A stretch of 64,000 nt of DNA, from positions 20,940,376 to 21,004,375 of the forward strand of contig NC_044924.1 of NCBI RefSeq assembly GCF_003576645.1, read 5' to 3'. This DNA is from Ipomoea triloba. Its lineage: Eukaryota; Streptophyta; Magnoliopsida; Solanales; Convolvulaceae. The position numbers and the translations under genes were made by a program. The notes under the pieces are model-generated. The model searched no databases and had not been told where the DNA came from. It saw only the letters and a program-made list of their open reading frames with translations. Below are positions 20,716 to 31,560 of this stretch, in pieces. The stretch's first letter is position 1. Every line of letters starts with the position of its first letter.

Positions 20716-22251
20716 ATGAGAGGAAATATGAAACGGAATTTTGAAACACTCTCTACCATGGTTTCCCAACGGTATTCTGATGAGGAAGATCTGCTCGAAC
20801 GCAACACGAACAAGCCTAAGGTGGATGCTGGCTTGCAGGATGCGATGGATTCTGATGCGGTCGACGGATCGCCATCTCCGATAGTGCCAGATGCCACCGC
20901 TAGTGATGTGGGAGGGGTCGCGGCTGAGACACAGATGGAGTTGGCGGACGAGTCAGGGGAGGATCTAGGTGGGGAATCCTCGGATTTGGGATCGCTGGAG
21001 GCGGTGGCCGAAACACCTCTGGATGAACAAGGGGCAGCGGGGATCAATGGAGCAGTGACGGAGAGTATTGGGAGGAGTCCTGAGGCTTCGATCACAGTAG
21101 GCGATGTCCAGGGATCTGAGACGCAATCCAAGACAACTACAGCGGATGACGGGGCCGTTCCGAAGAAATCATACCTGGCTTCCGTCGTAGGCACGGGATC
21201 GGATTCCATCCCGTTCTTGCATGGCACCGGTACAGTAGATGGCGAGGAGGAGTCATCCGACGATGAGGTGATGAGTGATTCAGATGACGACCCGACATGC
21301 CCTACGGTCCGACTAACGGCCAAAGAGAAAGCCCGCATCCGTGAGCCGTGGAGACAGACGCTGATCGTCAAAGTCATGGGACGGAAGATGGGATATGCGT
21401 ACCTGTTACTTCGTCTCACGTCAATGTGGAGACCCAAAGGCCGGATGGAGCTGATCGCAATTGATAACGACTACTTTCTCGTCAGATTCGGAGTACGTGA
21501 GGATCTGGAATTTGCTAAGTATGAGGGACCCTGGATGATTATCGATCACTACCTGATCGTGAAAGATTGGGTGCCAGATTTCGATCCGACCACCGACACG
21601 ACCGAGAAAGTGCTTGTTTGGGTAAGATTCCCGCGCCTCCCGGTTGAATACTTCAACATGCTGAGTCTAAGGAAGGTGGGGAACAAACTTGGAAGAATTG
21701 TACAGATCGACCATACCACGAGTTTGGTATCGAGGGGGAAATTTGCTCGTGTGTGCGTAGAGATAGATATTACCAAACCGTTGATCTCTCGGTTTACGTT
21801 GGAGGAGAAGGTTTGGCATGTGGCGTATGAAGGGATCCATATGGTGTGTTTCTCCTGCGGAATGTATGGGCATAGGCAGGACATCTGCCCCTCGTCGAGT
21901 AAATCGGATGTGCAGGAACGGCATAACGACGAGGCAGTAATTGGGGACCATCACGATGCAGCCGGTCGACAAGTAGAGGTCCATAATCGAAATAATGCTC
22001 CTACGAAGGATAAGGTGGACAGAGGGAAACCTTATGGGCCATGGATGATCGCCACAAGACAGGAACGACGACAACCGGTGAACGCGAGTGGGCAAGCCAA
22101 GCAGGCGGCGGAGAATGGGCAGATTCAGCACAATGGAAGAGGCAGAGTGGATACTGTGGCGTCGGGATCGAGGTTTGCACCTCTAGGGGATGAGGGCGGT
22201 GAGTCGGTCAACGAAGAGGAGACACAAAACGGTAACGCCGCGAAGGGGTAG
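20716..22251 (+). CDS. LINE 2 ORF1: DUF4283/zinc-knuckle protein
   Basis: An open frame of 511 residues. The N-terminal 200 residues are acidic and low-complexity. A DUF4283 domain follows (about residues 205-360: a WRQTLIVKVMGRKMGY block, YEGPWMIIDHYL and VWVRFPRLPVEYF), then a zinc knuckle, C-x2-C-x4-H-x4-C (CFSCGMYGHRQDIC, near 380-393). The C-terminal tail is Gly/Asn/Gln-rich. Alternative starts exist at 20728 and 20758. It would bind the element RNA. A spacer of about 470 bases separates it from ORF2. Confidence 0.82.
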   Translation: MRGNMKRNFETLSTMVSQRYSDEEDLLERNTNKPKVDAGLQDAMDSDAVDGSPSPIVPDATASDVGGVAAETQMELADESGEDLGGESSDLGSLEAVAETPLDEQGAAGINGAVTESIGRSPEASITVGDVQGSETQSKTTTADDGAVPKKSYLASVVGTGSDSIPFLHGTGTVDGEEESSDDEVMSDSDDDPTCPTVRLTAKEKARIREPWRQTLIVKVMGRKMGYAYLLLRLTSMWRPKGRMELIAIDNDYFLVRFGVREDLEFAKYEGPWMIIDHYLIVKDWVPDFDPTTDTTEKVLVWVRFPRLPVEYFNMLSLRKVGNKLGRIVQIDHTTSLVSRGKFARVCVEIDITKPLISRFTLEEKVWHVAYEGIHMVCFSCGMYGHRQDICPSSSKSDVQERHNDEAVIGDHHDAAGRQVEVHNRNNAPTKDKVDRGKPYGPWMIATRQERRQPVNASGQAKQAAENGQIQHNGRGRVDTVASGSRFAPLGDEGGESVNEEETQNGNAAKG

Positions 22252-22717
22252 GTGGAGGCAGCGTCTACTCCTACAGGTGTGGGGGGGCGATAGAAACGAG
22301 CCAACGTTATAGCTAATGAGAAACAGATCGAGAACGAGCCTCACGGTGGTCGTCGGGCGGAGACTCCAGAGCCGAATGTCGCATCTAGACGAAAACAACC
22401 CAGTTCCGGACCTAATCGTGCGGCTGAGGTGGATGGACACGTGGTTGTCCGAGGTGCTCAGGGGGGGAAGGTGATCAGCTCAACAACAGTGGCAACGGAG
22501 GAGGCCAGAGGTGATAGGTTGGAGACTGGAAACCAACCCATGGCCGAGCACCATGGGGACCCGCCGGAAGCGGTTGATGCGGAGGGGGATGTGGTTATGG
22601 ACATTGAGGTCCATCGGGAGAATCTGGCGGAGGGGGGATTTAACTGTCCCTTTCTCCCTTGTGTTTGTTTCTCTGTTTCCTTGTGTTTTCTGTTCTTTTT
22701 TCCTTTGCCGTTGTTTT

Positions 22718-25700
22718 ATGGATATTATTGTTTGGAATTGTCAAGGAGCGGGGGGCAGAGGGTTCCACCGCGTCCTTAAACACCTTATTAAGGATCATAA
22801 GCCGGCCATACTTGGGCTCGTCGAACCTAAAGTTTCAGGGGCGCATGCTAACACTATCTGCTCGAAACTTGGGTACTCGGATTGGGTCCGAGTAGAGGCG
22901 GTAGGCTTTAGCGGAGGGATTTGGGTTTTCTGGAACAATAATTTGCATGTCTCAGTGACTTATACTCATCCACAATTTGTGCTTCTGCAGGTTCAGGAGG
23001 CGAATCAACTGGAGTGGTACCTCGCGGTAGTGTATGGAAGCCCCACACACCATATCCGAAGACGCCTCTAGGCTGAGTTGTCAATGCAAAAACGTGGGAT
23101 AAACGGGCCTTTCGTTGCGGCAGGCGACTTTAACTCGGTGGTTAGGCCGAGCGAAACCAATAACTACCGTTCTTTTTCAGCGCACGGGTCCGCAATTCAC
23201 TTGGCAGCGGGGGAATTCTTTTGATACTGAGAAGGCAGCGCGTCTTGATAGGGTGCTCTGTAACAATGAGTGGAGGCAGCAATTCCAAGAGGCGGCTGTA
23301 ACACACCTACCTAGAGTCTCGTCAGATCATGCGCCGATCGGGCTTGCCCTGAAGCCTCGCTTGGGCAACCATCGGCAACCGGCTTTTAAGTTCCAAGCCG
23401 CTTGGCTGACGTCAAATACACTAAGCGGGGTGGTCCGTAGCAACTGGCGGAGCGACCTTGCACTACGGGAGAACACCGAGCTGTTGTCGGCGAAACTGCA
23501 CACATGGAATAAGGAAGTCTTTGGACATATCATACGCCGGAAAAGAGAGCTTCTGGCGAGGTTAGGAGGCGTTTAGAAGCGAATAGCGGAAAATTCTCAC
23601 GGTGGGCTGGCGAAATTGGAACGGAAGCTTACGGAGGAATACCAAGAAGTGCTATATCAAGAGGAACTCATGTGGTTCCAAAGGTCTAGGGAAGAGTGGA
23701 TTGTCTCGGGTGACAGAAACATGGCGTATTACCACGCGGCCGCTGCAGTCCGTAAAACGCGTAATACTGTTCGAGGGTTGCGGAGTGCGAACGGGGATTG
23801 GATCACGGATCAAGATCAGCTCCAGGTTCTTGTCCGCGACTACTATATTAGCTTGTTCTCTAGGGAGCCTGATAGGGAAGTCGTTCTGCCGCTTGAAGGT
23901 GGCTTCCCCGACATTTCGCAAGCTGAGTGGAGGAGTTTCAATGCACCCTTAACAAAAGAAGAGGTTCATCGTGCCCTTTTTGATATGAAACCTTTCAAAG
24001 CGCCGGGACCTGATGGATTCCACGCTGCATTTTACCAGCACATGTGGGATGTCGTTGGGGACCATCTGTTTGATTTGGTGAGGGACGCTTTTGAGTCGGG
24101 GTCCCTGCCTGAAGGGCTCAATGATACGCTTCTTACCCTGATCCCTAAGGTGACATCTCCAGAAACCATTAAACAATTCCGGCCAATTAGCCTATGCAAT
24201 GTAAGCTACAAAGTGATAACGAAGACCATAACAAACATATTAAAGCACATCCTATGAAGACCATAACAAACAGATTAAAGCACATCCGTTTCAAAGTTCG
24301 TTTGTCCCCGGGAGGCAGATTGCAAACAACGTTCTTATTTACCAGGAGGTTATGCACTCCATGCGATCAAAACGAGGATCGAGAGGGATCATGGCTATTA
24401 AGTTGGACTTGGAAAAAGCCTACGACCGCTTATCGTGGGATTTCATTCGGTCTACCCTGCAGGAAATTGGTTTCAATACGGATTGGGTGAATCTTATTAT
24501 GCGATGCATTGAAACCCCGAGAATGTCAGTGCTCTGGAACGGGAATCGGCTACAACAATTTTGCCCAGAACGAGGTATTCGCCAAGGGGACGCCATGTCT
24601 CCAGCAATTTTTGTTATATGCTTAGAGAAGCTTAGCCAGATGATAGCTCTCCAGGTGCGATCGGGAAGTTGGAAAGGTGTCCGGTTGGCATCCGAAGGAC
24701 CTCTCTTATCCCACCTTTGCTTCGTCGATGACATGGTGCTGTTCACGGAAGCATCTATTGAGCAAGTGGGCATTATCAAGGATTGCTTGACACGCTTTTG
24801 TGCTGCTTCAGGACAAAAAATAAGCTATGATAAGTCGCAGGTTTTTTTTTCGAAAAATACGGACCCAGGTCTTGCGGGTGCCATCGCAAACCAACTCGGT
24901 ATTGAGAGAACGGAAGATTTGGGCAAATATTTGGGGGTCCCCTCATTTCACGGTAGAGTTACATGCAGGACTTTTGATGGCCTCCTCGATCGCGTTAATG
25001 GGAAGCTAGAGGGATGGAGGAGTAAGCTGCTGTCTCTTGAGGGAAGGGTAACCTTAGCCAAATCTGTGTTGAACGCCATACCATTATATACCATGCAGAC
25101 GGCAGTGCTGCCTAAAGGAATATGCCAGGCGATCGAAAGACGAACCAGACATTTCATCTAGGGAGGCGATAACTAGGATAGTAGGAAGGTACACCTTGTG
25201 AACTGGGAGACGATATCCAGGCCGAAGTGTGATGGGGGTCTAGGCATTTGGAAACTCTAGGAGATGAATATGGCATGCATGATGAAGCTGGGATGGCGTA
25301 TTCGAACAGAAATGGGACAGCCTATAGGTCAAAACACTGACAACTAAGTATAATCACACACAGCCACCGAGAAGTACTGGGGTGTCAAATGCTTGGCAAG
25401 GCATCATGCACGCGAGTCTGAATCTAGATGAGCGGTTGGTCAGGCTGGTTAGAAACGAAAGAACAACAAAGTTCTGGATGGATAGGTGGATCACACACAG
25501 CCCTCTCCATGCGCAAATGTGTAGGCCTGTGAGCCTTCCCGAGCTGTATTCGTCCGTGGCGGACTACTGGAGGGAGCGAATAGGGTGGGATTGGAGCAGA
25601 ATCAATGAGATTCTTCCTGACGCTGCTAAACAGAAGCTGGCAAGTTTTCTCTTAGTGGAGGATGGCAATTCGCCTGATGAGTTTGGTTGGGGCCCTGATC

Positions 25701-26814
25701 CTAACAATAAGTTCTCCATTAAGTCCGCTTACAAACAGTTAACGGGCTCGGCTCAGAGTGTTAGTGCCACCATTTGGAACCGCATTTGGAAGATTAAAGT
25801 CCCGCTCCACCAATGCATTTTTCTTTGGCTGGTGAATCACGGGAAGGTCCTAACGAACATAGAGAGATTGAGGCGGCATCTGACGTCTAATGCTTGCTGT
25901 GTTTCTTGTGCAGGTCTGCTGGAGGATAGTAACCATTTATTCCGGCAATGCAACAAAGCGAAAGGCATTTGGCGGGCGACTCTTCGACGAGACGTGGCGG
26001 CGAACCTGGACAGACTTGCATGGGACGAATAGTTAGCGGTGAATATCTGAGGCGATAGCAAGGCTGGTCTCGACGAGGATTGGCCGGCCAAGTTCGCCCT
26101 TCGTATGTGGTGGATTTGGCGATGGCAGAATGAGGTGACTTTCAATGCGCGAAGCTACACTTTGGAGCAGAAACTACAGGTGATCAAGAGGCAAGAAGCC
26201 GAGACCAGAGAAGCTTTCTTGAACACGAAGACCCGCGCTGTAAACACAGGGCAATTTGCTGTCACAACTACAACTTGGGCAAAACCACCTGTGGGCTGGT
26301 TGAAGCTCAATGTTGATGGGAGTTGTTCTGCGACAGTGGACTCGCAGGGTGCGGGGGGGGGGGGGGGTTGCGGGATCACCAGGGGCGTTGGAAGGGACGG
26401 TTCACGTACAAGATATGAGTTTGTTCAGTAGCTGAAGCGGAGGAATGGAGGGTTCTCCAAGGCTTGTGCATGGCAAGTCATCTAGGTGTACGCAAGTTGA
26501 TTCTCGAAAGTGACTCTAAACCCACAATTGACATTCTGCAGGGGAGCACTCTACAGGGATGCAAACGCAACAACATCGTCACAAGGTGTATGGAGATGAT
26601 GCAGAAGTTTGAGGTCTTAAAATTGGGGCACGTATACCGTGAACAAAATCGAGTCGCTGACGTTTTGGCTAAACAAGCACGTACAAACCAACCGGGTCTA
26701 ACACTGATTGACGAAGTCCCGAATGGGCTGTGCAGTATCGTCATGGAGGACAATTTGGGCGCAAGATTCACACGACAAATTCCTGCCCATGGGGCGAGTA
26801 ATGGCAATAGCTAG
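22718..26814 (+). pseudogene. LINE 2 ORF2: endonuclease-RT-RNase H, multiply broken
   Basis: The frame starts at 22718 with MDIIVWNCQGAGG (endonuclease). It has a stop at 23069, keeps AAGDFNSVV, then shifts near 23155 to FTWQRG and SSDHAPIG. A stop lies at 23574. RT begins with a PGPDGFHAAFY block and loses frame at a 35-bp tandem duplication (24221-24290). The core resumes at 24352: KLDLEKAYDRLSW, GIRQGDAMSP and FVDDMVLF, so the catalytic Asp pair is kept but Ala is replaced by Val. After damage near 25161-25380, zf-RVT (WKIKVPLHQCIFLW...CVSC, 25790-25960) and RNase H (NVDGSCSATVD, 26311 on; AVREQ-type end VADVLAKQA near 26670) follow in shifted frames. A homopolymer G run at 26353-26367 causes another shift. 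Confidence 0.9.
24221..24290 (+). repeat. 35-bp tandem duplication within LINE 2 RT
   Basis: gaagaccataacaaac...attaaagcacatcc occurs at 24221 and again at 24256. At 35 bp the extra copy shifts the reading frame. Confidence 0.85.
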
Positions 26815-26856
26815 AGTCTTTTCGGGTGTCCCCCTCTCTCATAGATCAAAAAACAA

Positions 26857-26874
26857 AATTAGCATAAATGAGAT
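26857..26874. repeat. Right 18-bp target-site duplication of LINE 2
   Basis: A perfect copy of 20698-20715. Confidence 0.93.
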
Positions 26875-27113
26875 TATTCAAAGGACACAATCCAAAGTTC
26901 AAATAACAATAGATACTAATAATACTATCACAACCATTAAAAAAACACACACACACCACATAAAACTTAGATAGCCAATTTTTCCAACCATCACATAAAA
27001 CACAACAAACAACATTGAAAGACACTACATTTTTTCATTGCATCTCATATTTTAATTGACTGATAAAAAAAAGAATAATTGGTTGAAAATGAATCTGATA
27101 TTACTAATTGGCG

Positions 27114-27127
27114 GAATATATAAAAAG
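27114..27127 (+). promoter_or_regulatory. Possible TATA box upstream of 27210 ORF
   Basis: gaatatataaaaag lies about 85 bases before the ATG at 27210. Spacing and sequence fit a plant core promoter, but TATA-like strings are common in this AT-rich DNA. Confidence 0.3.
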
Positions 27128-27209
27128 ATCACTAATTCACTAATATTCTATCATTATATATTTTTTATTGTTCTCTGTAATTTCTCATCTTTCTCTTTAT
27201 TGCTTAGTA

Positions 27210-27395
27210 ATGGAGTCAAATTATGTCCCTCAGGACAAGGATCGGAAAAGCTTTATAAGGCTCCGGTTGATGCCTTGTTATTTGGCCAAGGAATATCAAC
27301 GTGTTGTAATCAACCAACAAACACTGGCATGCTTATTTCATGACTCCAAGGTACATATTGCATTTATACACTTTTTTTACAGCATTGAATTTTAA
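27210..27395 (+). CDS. Possible first exon, unknown protein
   Basis: A small frame starts at 27210, 83 bases after a TATA-like string, with normal codon use compared with its AT-rich surroundings. It reads MESNYVPQDKDRKSF... for 47 residues. A candidate GT donor (aaggtacat) lies at 27351; without splicing it ends at 27395. No acceptor or second exon can be assigned downstream, where a 220-bp tandem repeat follows. I do not recognise the protein. It could be a first exon of a decayed transposon gene, such as one belonging to the CACTA remnant downstream. Confidence 0.25.
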   Translation: MESNYVPQDKDRKSFIRLRLMPCYLAKEYQRVVINQQTLACLFHDSKVHIAFIHFFYSIEF

Positions 27396-27399
27396 AAAT

Positions 27400-27826
27400 A
27401 TTGGACTAATACTATAGTTTAAACTTATACTATAATTTAGACTCATACTCATACTATATTGGTTGAATGCTTTATTTCATAATACTAAATTTATGTTGTA
27501 TGTTAGACAATCATACTTCAATATACATCACAAAATTTAATCACATAATGGATTTGCTATTCACAAAATATAATCACAAAATGAATTAGTTACTCATAGA
27601 ATATAAATTTATATTATTTATTGGATTAATACTATAGTTTAGACTTATACTATAATTTAGACTCATACTCATAGTATATTAGTTAAATGGCTTATTTTAG
27701 AATACTGAACTTTTACTTTATGTTGTATGTTGTATATTAGACAATCAAAATTCAGTATACATCATAGAATATAATCACATAATGGATTTGTTATCCACAT
27801 AATATAATCACATAATGAATTATTAC
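27400..27826. repeat. 220-bp tandem duplication, AT-rich
   Basis: Two copies (27400-27619 and 27620-27826) starting attgga(c/t)taatactatagttt and ending in cacataatg/ataatcaca-type strings. About 85 percent identical by eye. Non-coding. Confidence 0.8.
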
Positions 27827-27911
27827 TATTTTTTAGTATATTCATGATAGAAACAATATAAAAGTTATAATATTTATTTATTAATTAATGTTAATATTAA
27901 TATGAGAAAAT

Positions 27912-28512
27912 TGCCATTTTGGTCCAATGACTATTGTAGTTGTGTTAACTGCTATCCACGACTTTCAAAAATGTTAATTGCGTACCTTCTCTATGCATTT
28001 TTTTCTCAATTCTGGTCACGCCGGCTAAATTGCCGGCCAAATGTGACCGGAAAATATTAATAAGCCAAATAAGAAGGGTATTTTAGTCATTTTACTCCAC
28101 TTTTCCTTCTTCTCCGACAGTCCATTCAAAGTTGTCATCGTTGTCCTTCATGTCTCCATGTTCAGAAATGAAGTCTTTCTTCTTCGCAGCACTATTCTTC
28201 ATCATCTCCATATTGTTTCTCCAACAAATTAAATCTCCTTCGCAGATGCCCAGAAAGGAGAAACAAATATTGTAGCCCGGAAAGGAGAATTTGAGAAGAT
28301 ATGCACGCACATCGAAGACACCATACAACAATTGCGGATCAAGTTCTTAGGACAATAATTTCTCTGTTGCCGCCGCCGTCCTTCATCTCCCCTTGTTTTG
28401 AAATTTGGATGTAATCTATACCGGAAAGAATGGGTTGGAGCTTGAACGGATCGGGAATAATAGACTTGGGAGAAAGCACTTCTGAATCTAAGTTATCCTT
28501 GGAGCTTAAACA
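27912..28512. other. Unclassified segment with MULE-like start
   Basis: Starts gagaaaattgccattttggt, in the style of the terminal repeats of Mutator-like foldback elements (compare 7911), and moves from AT-rich to ordinary composition at about 28020. I cannot find the matching inverted end or a target duplication. Short open frames exist on both strands between 28090 and 28590, but none shows a known domain. A terminal fragment of an element carrying captured DNA is one possibility. Confidence 0.25.
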
Positions 28513-28791
28513 TTGTTTGCGGAAAAATCCGGAGATGAAAGAAAAGTTGAATATGGTAGGGTTGAATTCCATATGGGCTTGGCTCATATGGTACCTTCGT
28601 TCGTGACTAACACATCAAACAATACAACATCAATCTCGCAGCTATTGGACAATGCTAATTCCGCAAAGATGCAAGATGATATTGAGAATTTGAAGGCTTT
28701 TATGGTTTTTATGCAACAAAGATTTGATGTTCTTGAAAGTGAGAGAGCCGGTACTTCATCATCACACTCATCACAACTGAATTCAACTTGA
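28513..28791 (+). pseudogene. C-terminal transposase-like ORF piece (CACTA TnpA-type?)
   Basis: The last 60 residues form a Ser/Asn-rich linker followed by a charged helix (DDIENLKAFMVFMQQRFDVLESE). This arrangement is common at the C-terminus of plant CACTA TnpA/Transposase_24-type proteins. It stops 180 bases before the CACTA subterminal repeat zone, which is the right place for TnpA. The upstream part is not recognisable. The assignment rests mostly on position. Confidence 0.3.
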
Positions 28792-28989
28792 TATTGATTT
28801 TTCTTTCATGGATTACTATATTGTTGTTTAGACATTAATTGGGTATTAAGTACAAAATTTAATTTTTAGAACTACATAGTATTACTTTTATATTACAAAT
28901 TATATTGTATTTTAATTTGCATATTAACATTTAAAATACAAATATTAGAATTTTAACAAAATAATAATAATTACCAAAATATCTAAAAA

Positions 28990-29735
28990 ATAATAATTTA
29001 GCAGAATCGTTACGAAATATGATTTTAGTGATGGAATATTCATCGTAATTATGGCGATGAACATTGTGACAGAACGATTTTTGTTGCCCAAAACGCGACG
29101 GAATCATGACAGTGATTAGATCCGTTATTTTTTTACGACTAAAATTTGTAATGGAAAATAAACTTTGTGACGGAATATCTAGCGATGGAATCACTAAGGA
29201 AATTTGTTTCGTCATTTTCTTGCAACGTATTTGTGCAATAGAAGACAAAATTTGCAACAGCAAAGTTAGCGATGGAATCGTGATGACAACTTGTTTTGTC
29301 GTTTTTTTACTACGGAATTTTATGACGAAATACAAAATTCACAACGGAAAGGTTAGCAACGGAATCACGAAAAAAATTATTTTCGTCGTTATATTTCACG
29401 ACATAAATATGCAACGGAATATGAGTTTCGCGATGGAATATTTTTTCACGCGATGGCGACAGAAAGAAATATTTTTGTTGCCAAAACCACGACGGACTCG
29501 CAACGGAATGATTTTTGTCGCCTACTTTGCGACGGGAAATTCCATCACCATTTTTCGTCGCCACCGTTCGCGACAGATTATTTCCGTCACGAAATGAAAT
29601 ACAACAAGCTTTGACACTTCGGAATGAATTTCGTCGCGAAAATGAAAAATTCCGTCGCAAAACACGATTTGCAACAGAATTTTGCGTTTTCATGACGAAA
29701 AAATTCCGTCGTGAATCGTGATTTTTCTTGTAGTG
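28990..29735 (+). mobile_element. 3' end of a CACTA (En/Spm-like) element
   Basis: The segment ends tttttcttgtagtg (29722-29735), the reverse complement of the CACTA terminus CACTACAAGAAAAA. The preceding 700 bases are packed with short direct and inverted copies of gcgacggaa / ttccgtcgc, the subterminal repeat pattern that binds CACTA transposase. The matching 5' terminus was not found, so the element is truncated or its other end is lost. Directly to the right, at 29736, Helitron helicase coding sequence begins. Confidence 0.78.
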
Positions 29736-31560
29736 ATATGCAGTTGGATAGTAGATATGTGGTACCACATAATCGATACCTTCTTCTCAAATATAAGACA
29801 CACATAAACGTGGAATGGTGTAACCAATCAAGATCAATCAAATATCTGTTCAAATATGTGAACAAAGGAAACGACAAGGTCACGACAGAATTTTACAAGA
29901 GTACTAATGATGAGAAATCAAACGAGGTTGTGGGTGAAATTATCATATATTATGATTGCAGATATGTTTAAGCGTGCGAGGCTGCGTGGCGACTTCAAAA
30001 TTTTGACGTCCAATTAAGGTACCCACCTGTTGAAAGGCTAAGTTTCTATTTACCGGACTGTCAATATGTTGTGTTTGAGGATGATGATCAGATAGAAGAT
30101 GTTCTAAATCAGCCGATAGTAAATCAAAGCATGCTCACCGCATGGTTTGAAGTTAACAAGAAATATGAGTCTGCTAAGGGGAGTTGCCTTATATTGACAT
30201 GCCGAGCAAATTTGTCTGGAAGAAGGATATTAGAGAATGACATCCTAGGAAGAGGGGGCTTTCCATTGGACGAATATTTTACGTACCTCCGGGAAGTGGT
30301 GAAATTTATTACTTGAGATGTCTCTTGAATGTAGTTTGCGGTCCTACCAATTTTGAAGACATCAAGTCATTTAATGGTGTGATATACCCAACTTTTAGAG
30401 ATCCATGCTATGCAACAGGGCTGTTAGATGATGATAGAGAATACATTGACGCAATAAATGAAGCAAGTCATTGGTCTACTGCCCAAGCAATGAGGAAATT
30501 GTTTGTCATATTACTAACCTCAAACTTGGTGAATCGGCCGTAGAACATGCGGAATCAAGTGTGGCATCACCTATCAGAGGATGTACAATTTAAGAGACGA
30601 ATATATCTGCAAGAAATGGATAATTCTTTAATTTTTTGTAAACTCATCTTTAATATTTGAATTCTAATATTAATTCGAACTTTTAAATCAACAATGCTCT
30701 AATTTTTCAATTCTCCAAATGCAGATTTGTGTTTGTCTGATGATGAGAAGAAAATTTTGGGATTGATTGAAATAGAGCGTTTGTTACAGTTGTACAACAA
30801 GTCTTTGAAAGATTACCCCCAAATACCAATTCCAAACTATGATGATGCATGGCGAATGGATAACCGTTTTTTGTTTGATGAGCTTGCGTATTACCGCCAG
30901 GCTTTACGACAGGACAGTGAGAAAATGGAAAGGCAATTAACTAATGAGCAAATAGTTGTATAGCATACAATTCTAAATGATCTACAACAACACAACGGTG
31001 GTTTGTTCTTTGATTACGAATATGGAGGTACATGAAAAACATTTGGTTGGAAAGCATTATCTGCAAAAATACGGTCCGAGGGAGATATTGTCCTAAATGT
31101 AGCATCCAATGGTATTGCATCATTGCTATTACCAAGAGGCTGGACTGCACATTCAAGGTTCGCAATACCAATTGCAGTTAACGATGACTACACATGCAAC
31201 ATTAGTCAAGGCATTCACTTAGCGGAATTGTTGATCAAGGCCAAACTAATAATTTGGGATGAAGCACCAATGATGCACAAACACTGCTTCGAGTCACTGG
31301 ACAGAACCATGCGTGATCTAATGCGATTCAGCGATCCTCATAGCGTTGACAAAACATTCGGGGGAAAGATTGTGGTCTTAGGTGGTGATTTCGGACAAAT
31401 ATTACCAGTGGTGCCCAAAGGTTCAAGACAAGATATTGTTTCTGCTGCAATCAACTCTTCCTACTTGTGGAAATCATGTAAGGTGCTTCGATTAACAAAG
31501 AATCTACGTCTTAATACTAGGGAACCAGGTGTTGATATGCAAAATATTCACCAATAGCAT
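29736..31560 (+). pseudogene. Helitron Rep-helicase pseudogene, part 1
   Basis: Coding sequence of a second Helitron replicase-helicase. The Rep part is recognisable from LDSRYVVPHNRYLLLKYKTHINVEWC and ACEAAWRLQNFDVQLRYPPVERL. Then come GGFPLDEYFTYLREV and YPTFRDPCYATGLL, an intron-like gap at about 30620-30723, and the Pif1-type helicase (NEQIVV..., YGGT-KTF, LLPRGWTAHSRF, Walker B IIWDEAPM, GGDFGQILPVVPKG). Stops lie at 29969, 30961 and 31033, with a frameshift near 30290. The stop at 31033-31035 replaces the glycine of the Walker A motif (GGTGKT). Coding resumes at 34124 after a solo LTR. Confidence 0.9.
31556..31560. repeat. Left target duplication of solo LTR (imperfect)
   Basis: agcat here against atcat at 34119-34123. 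The left side reads atagcat, so a two-base insertion or a substitution after integration is likely. Confidence 0.5.

Larger units (their letters stand above)
20716..26856 (+). mobile_element. L1-type LINE 2, full-length but decayed
   Basis: A non-LTR retrotransposon of 6.1 kb from a family distinct from LINE 1, with a longer ORF1 and different ORF2 wording. It is bounded by a perfect 18-bp target duplication and ends in a short A-rich tail (26847-26856). ORF1 is open, while ORF2 carries several frameshifts and stops. The element begins essentially at the ORF1 start codon, so either a few leader bases are lost or the first methionine used is downstream. Perfect duplications next to a badly damaged ORF2 suggest it inserted already defective, or that some lesions are sequencing errors. 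Confidence 0.93.

Noticed and set aside
27023..27036. cactacattttttc as the 5' end of the CACTA element
   Set aside because: Only the first seven bases match the 3' terminus. The flanking three bases do not match those after 29735, and no subterminal repeats follow.
29106..29768. Long open frames on both strands in the CACTA end
   Set aside because: They consist of translated subterminal repeats (gacgga/tccgtc words) with no domain.
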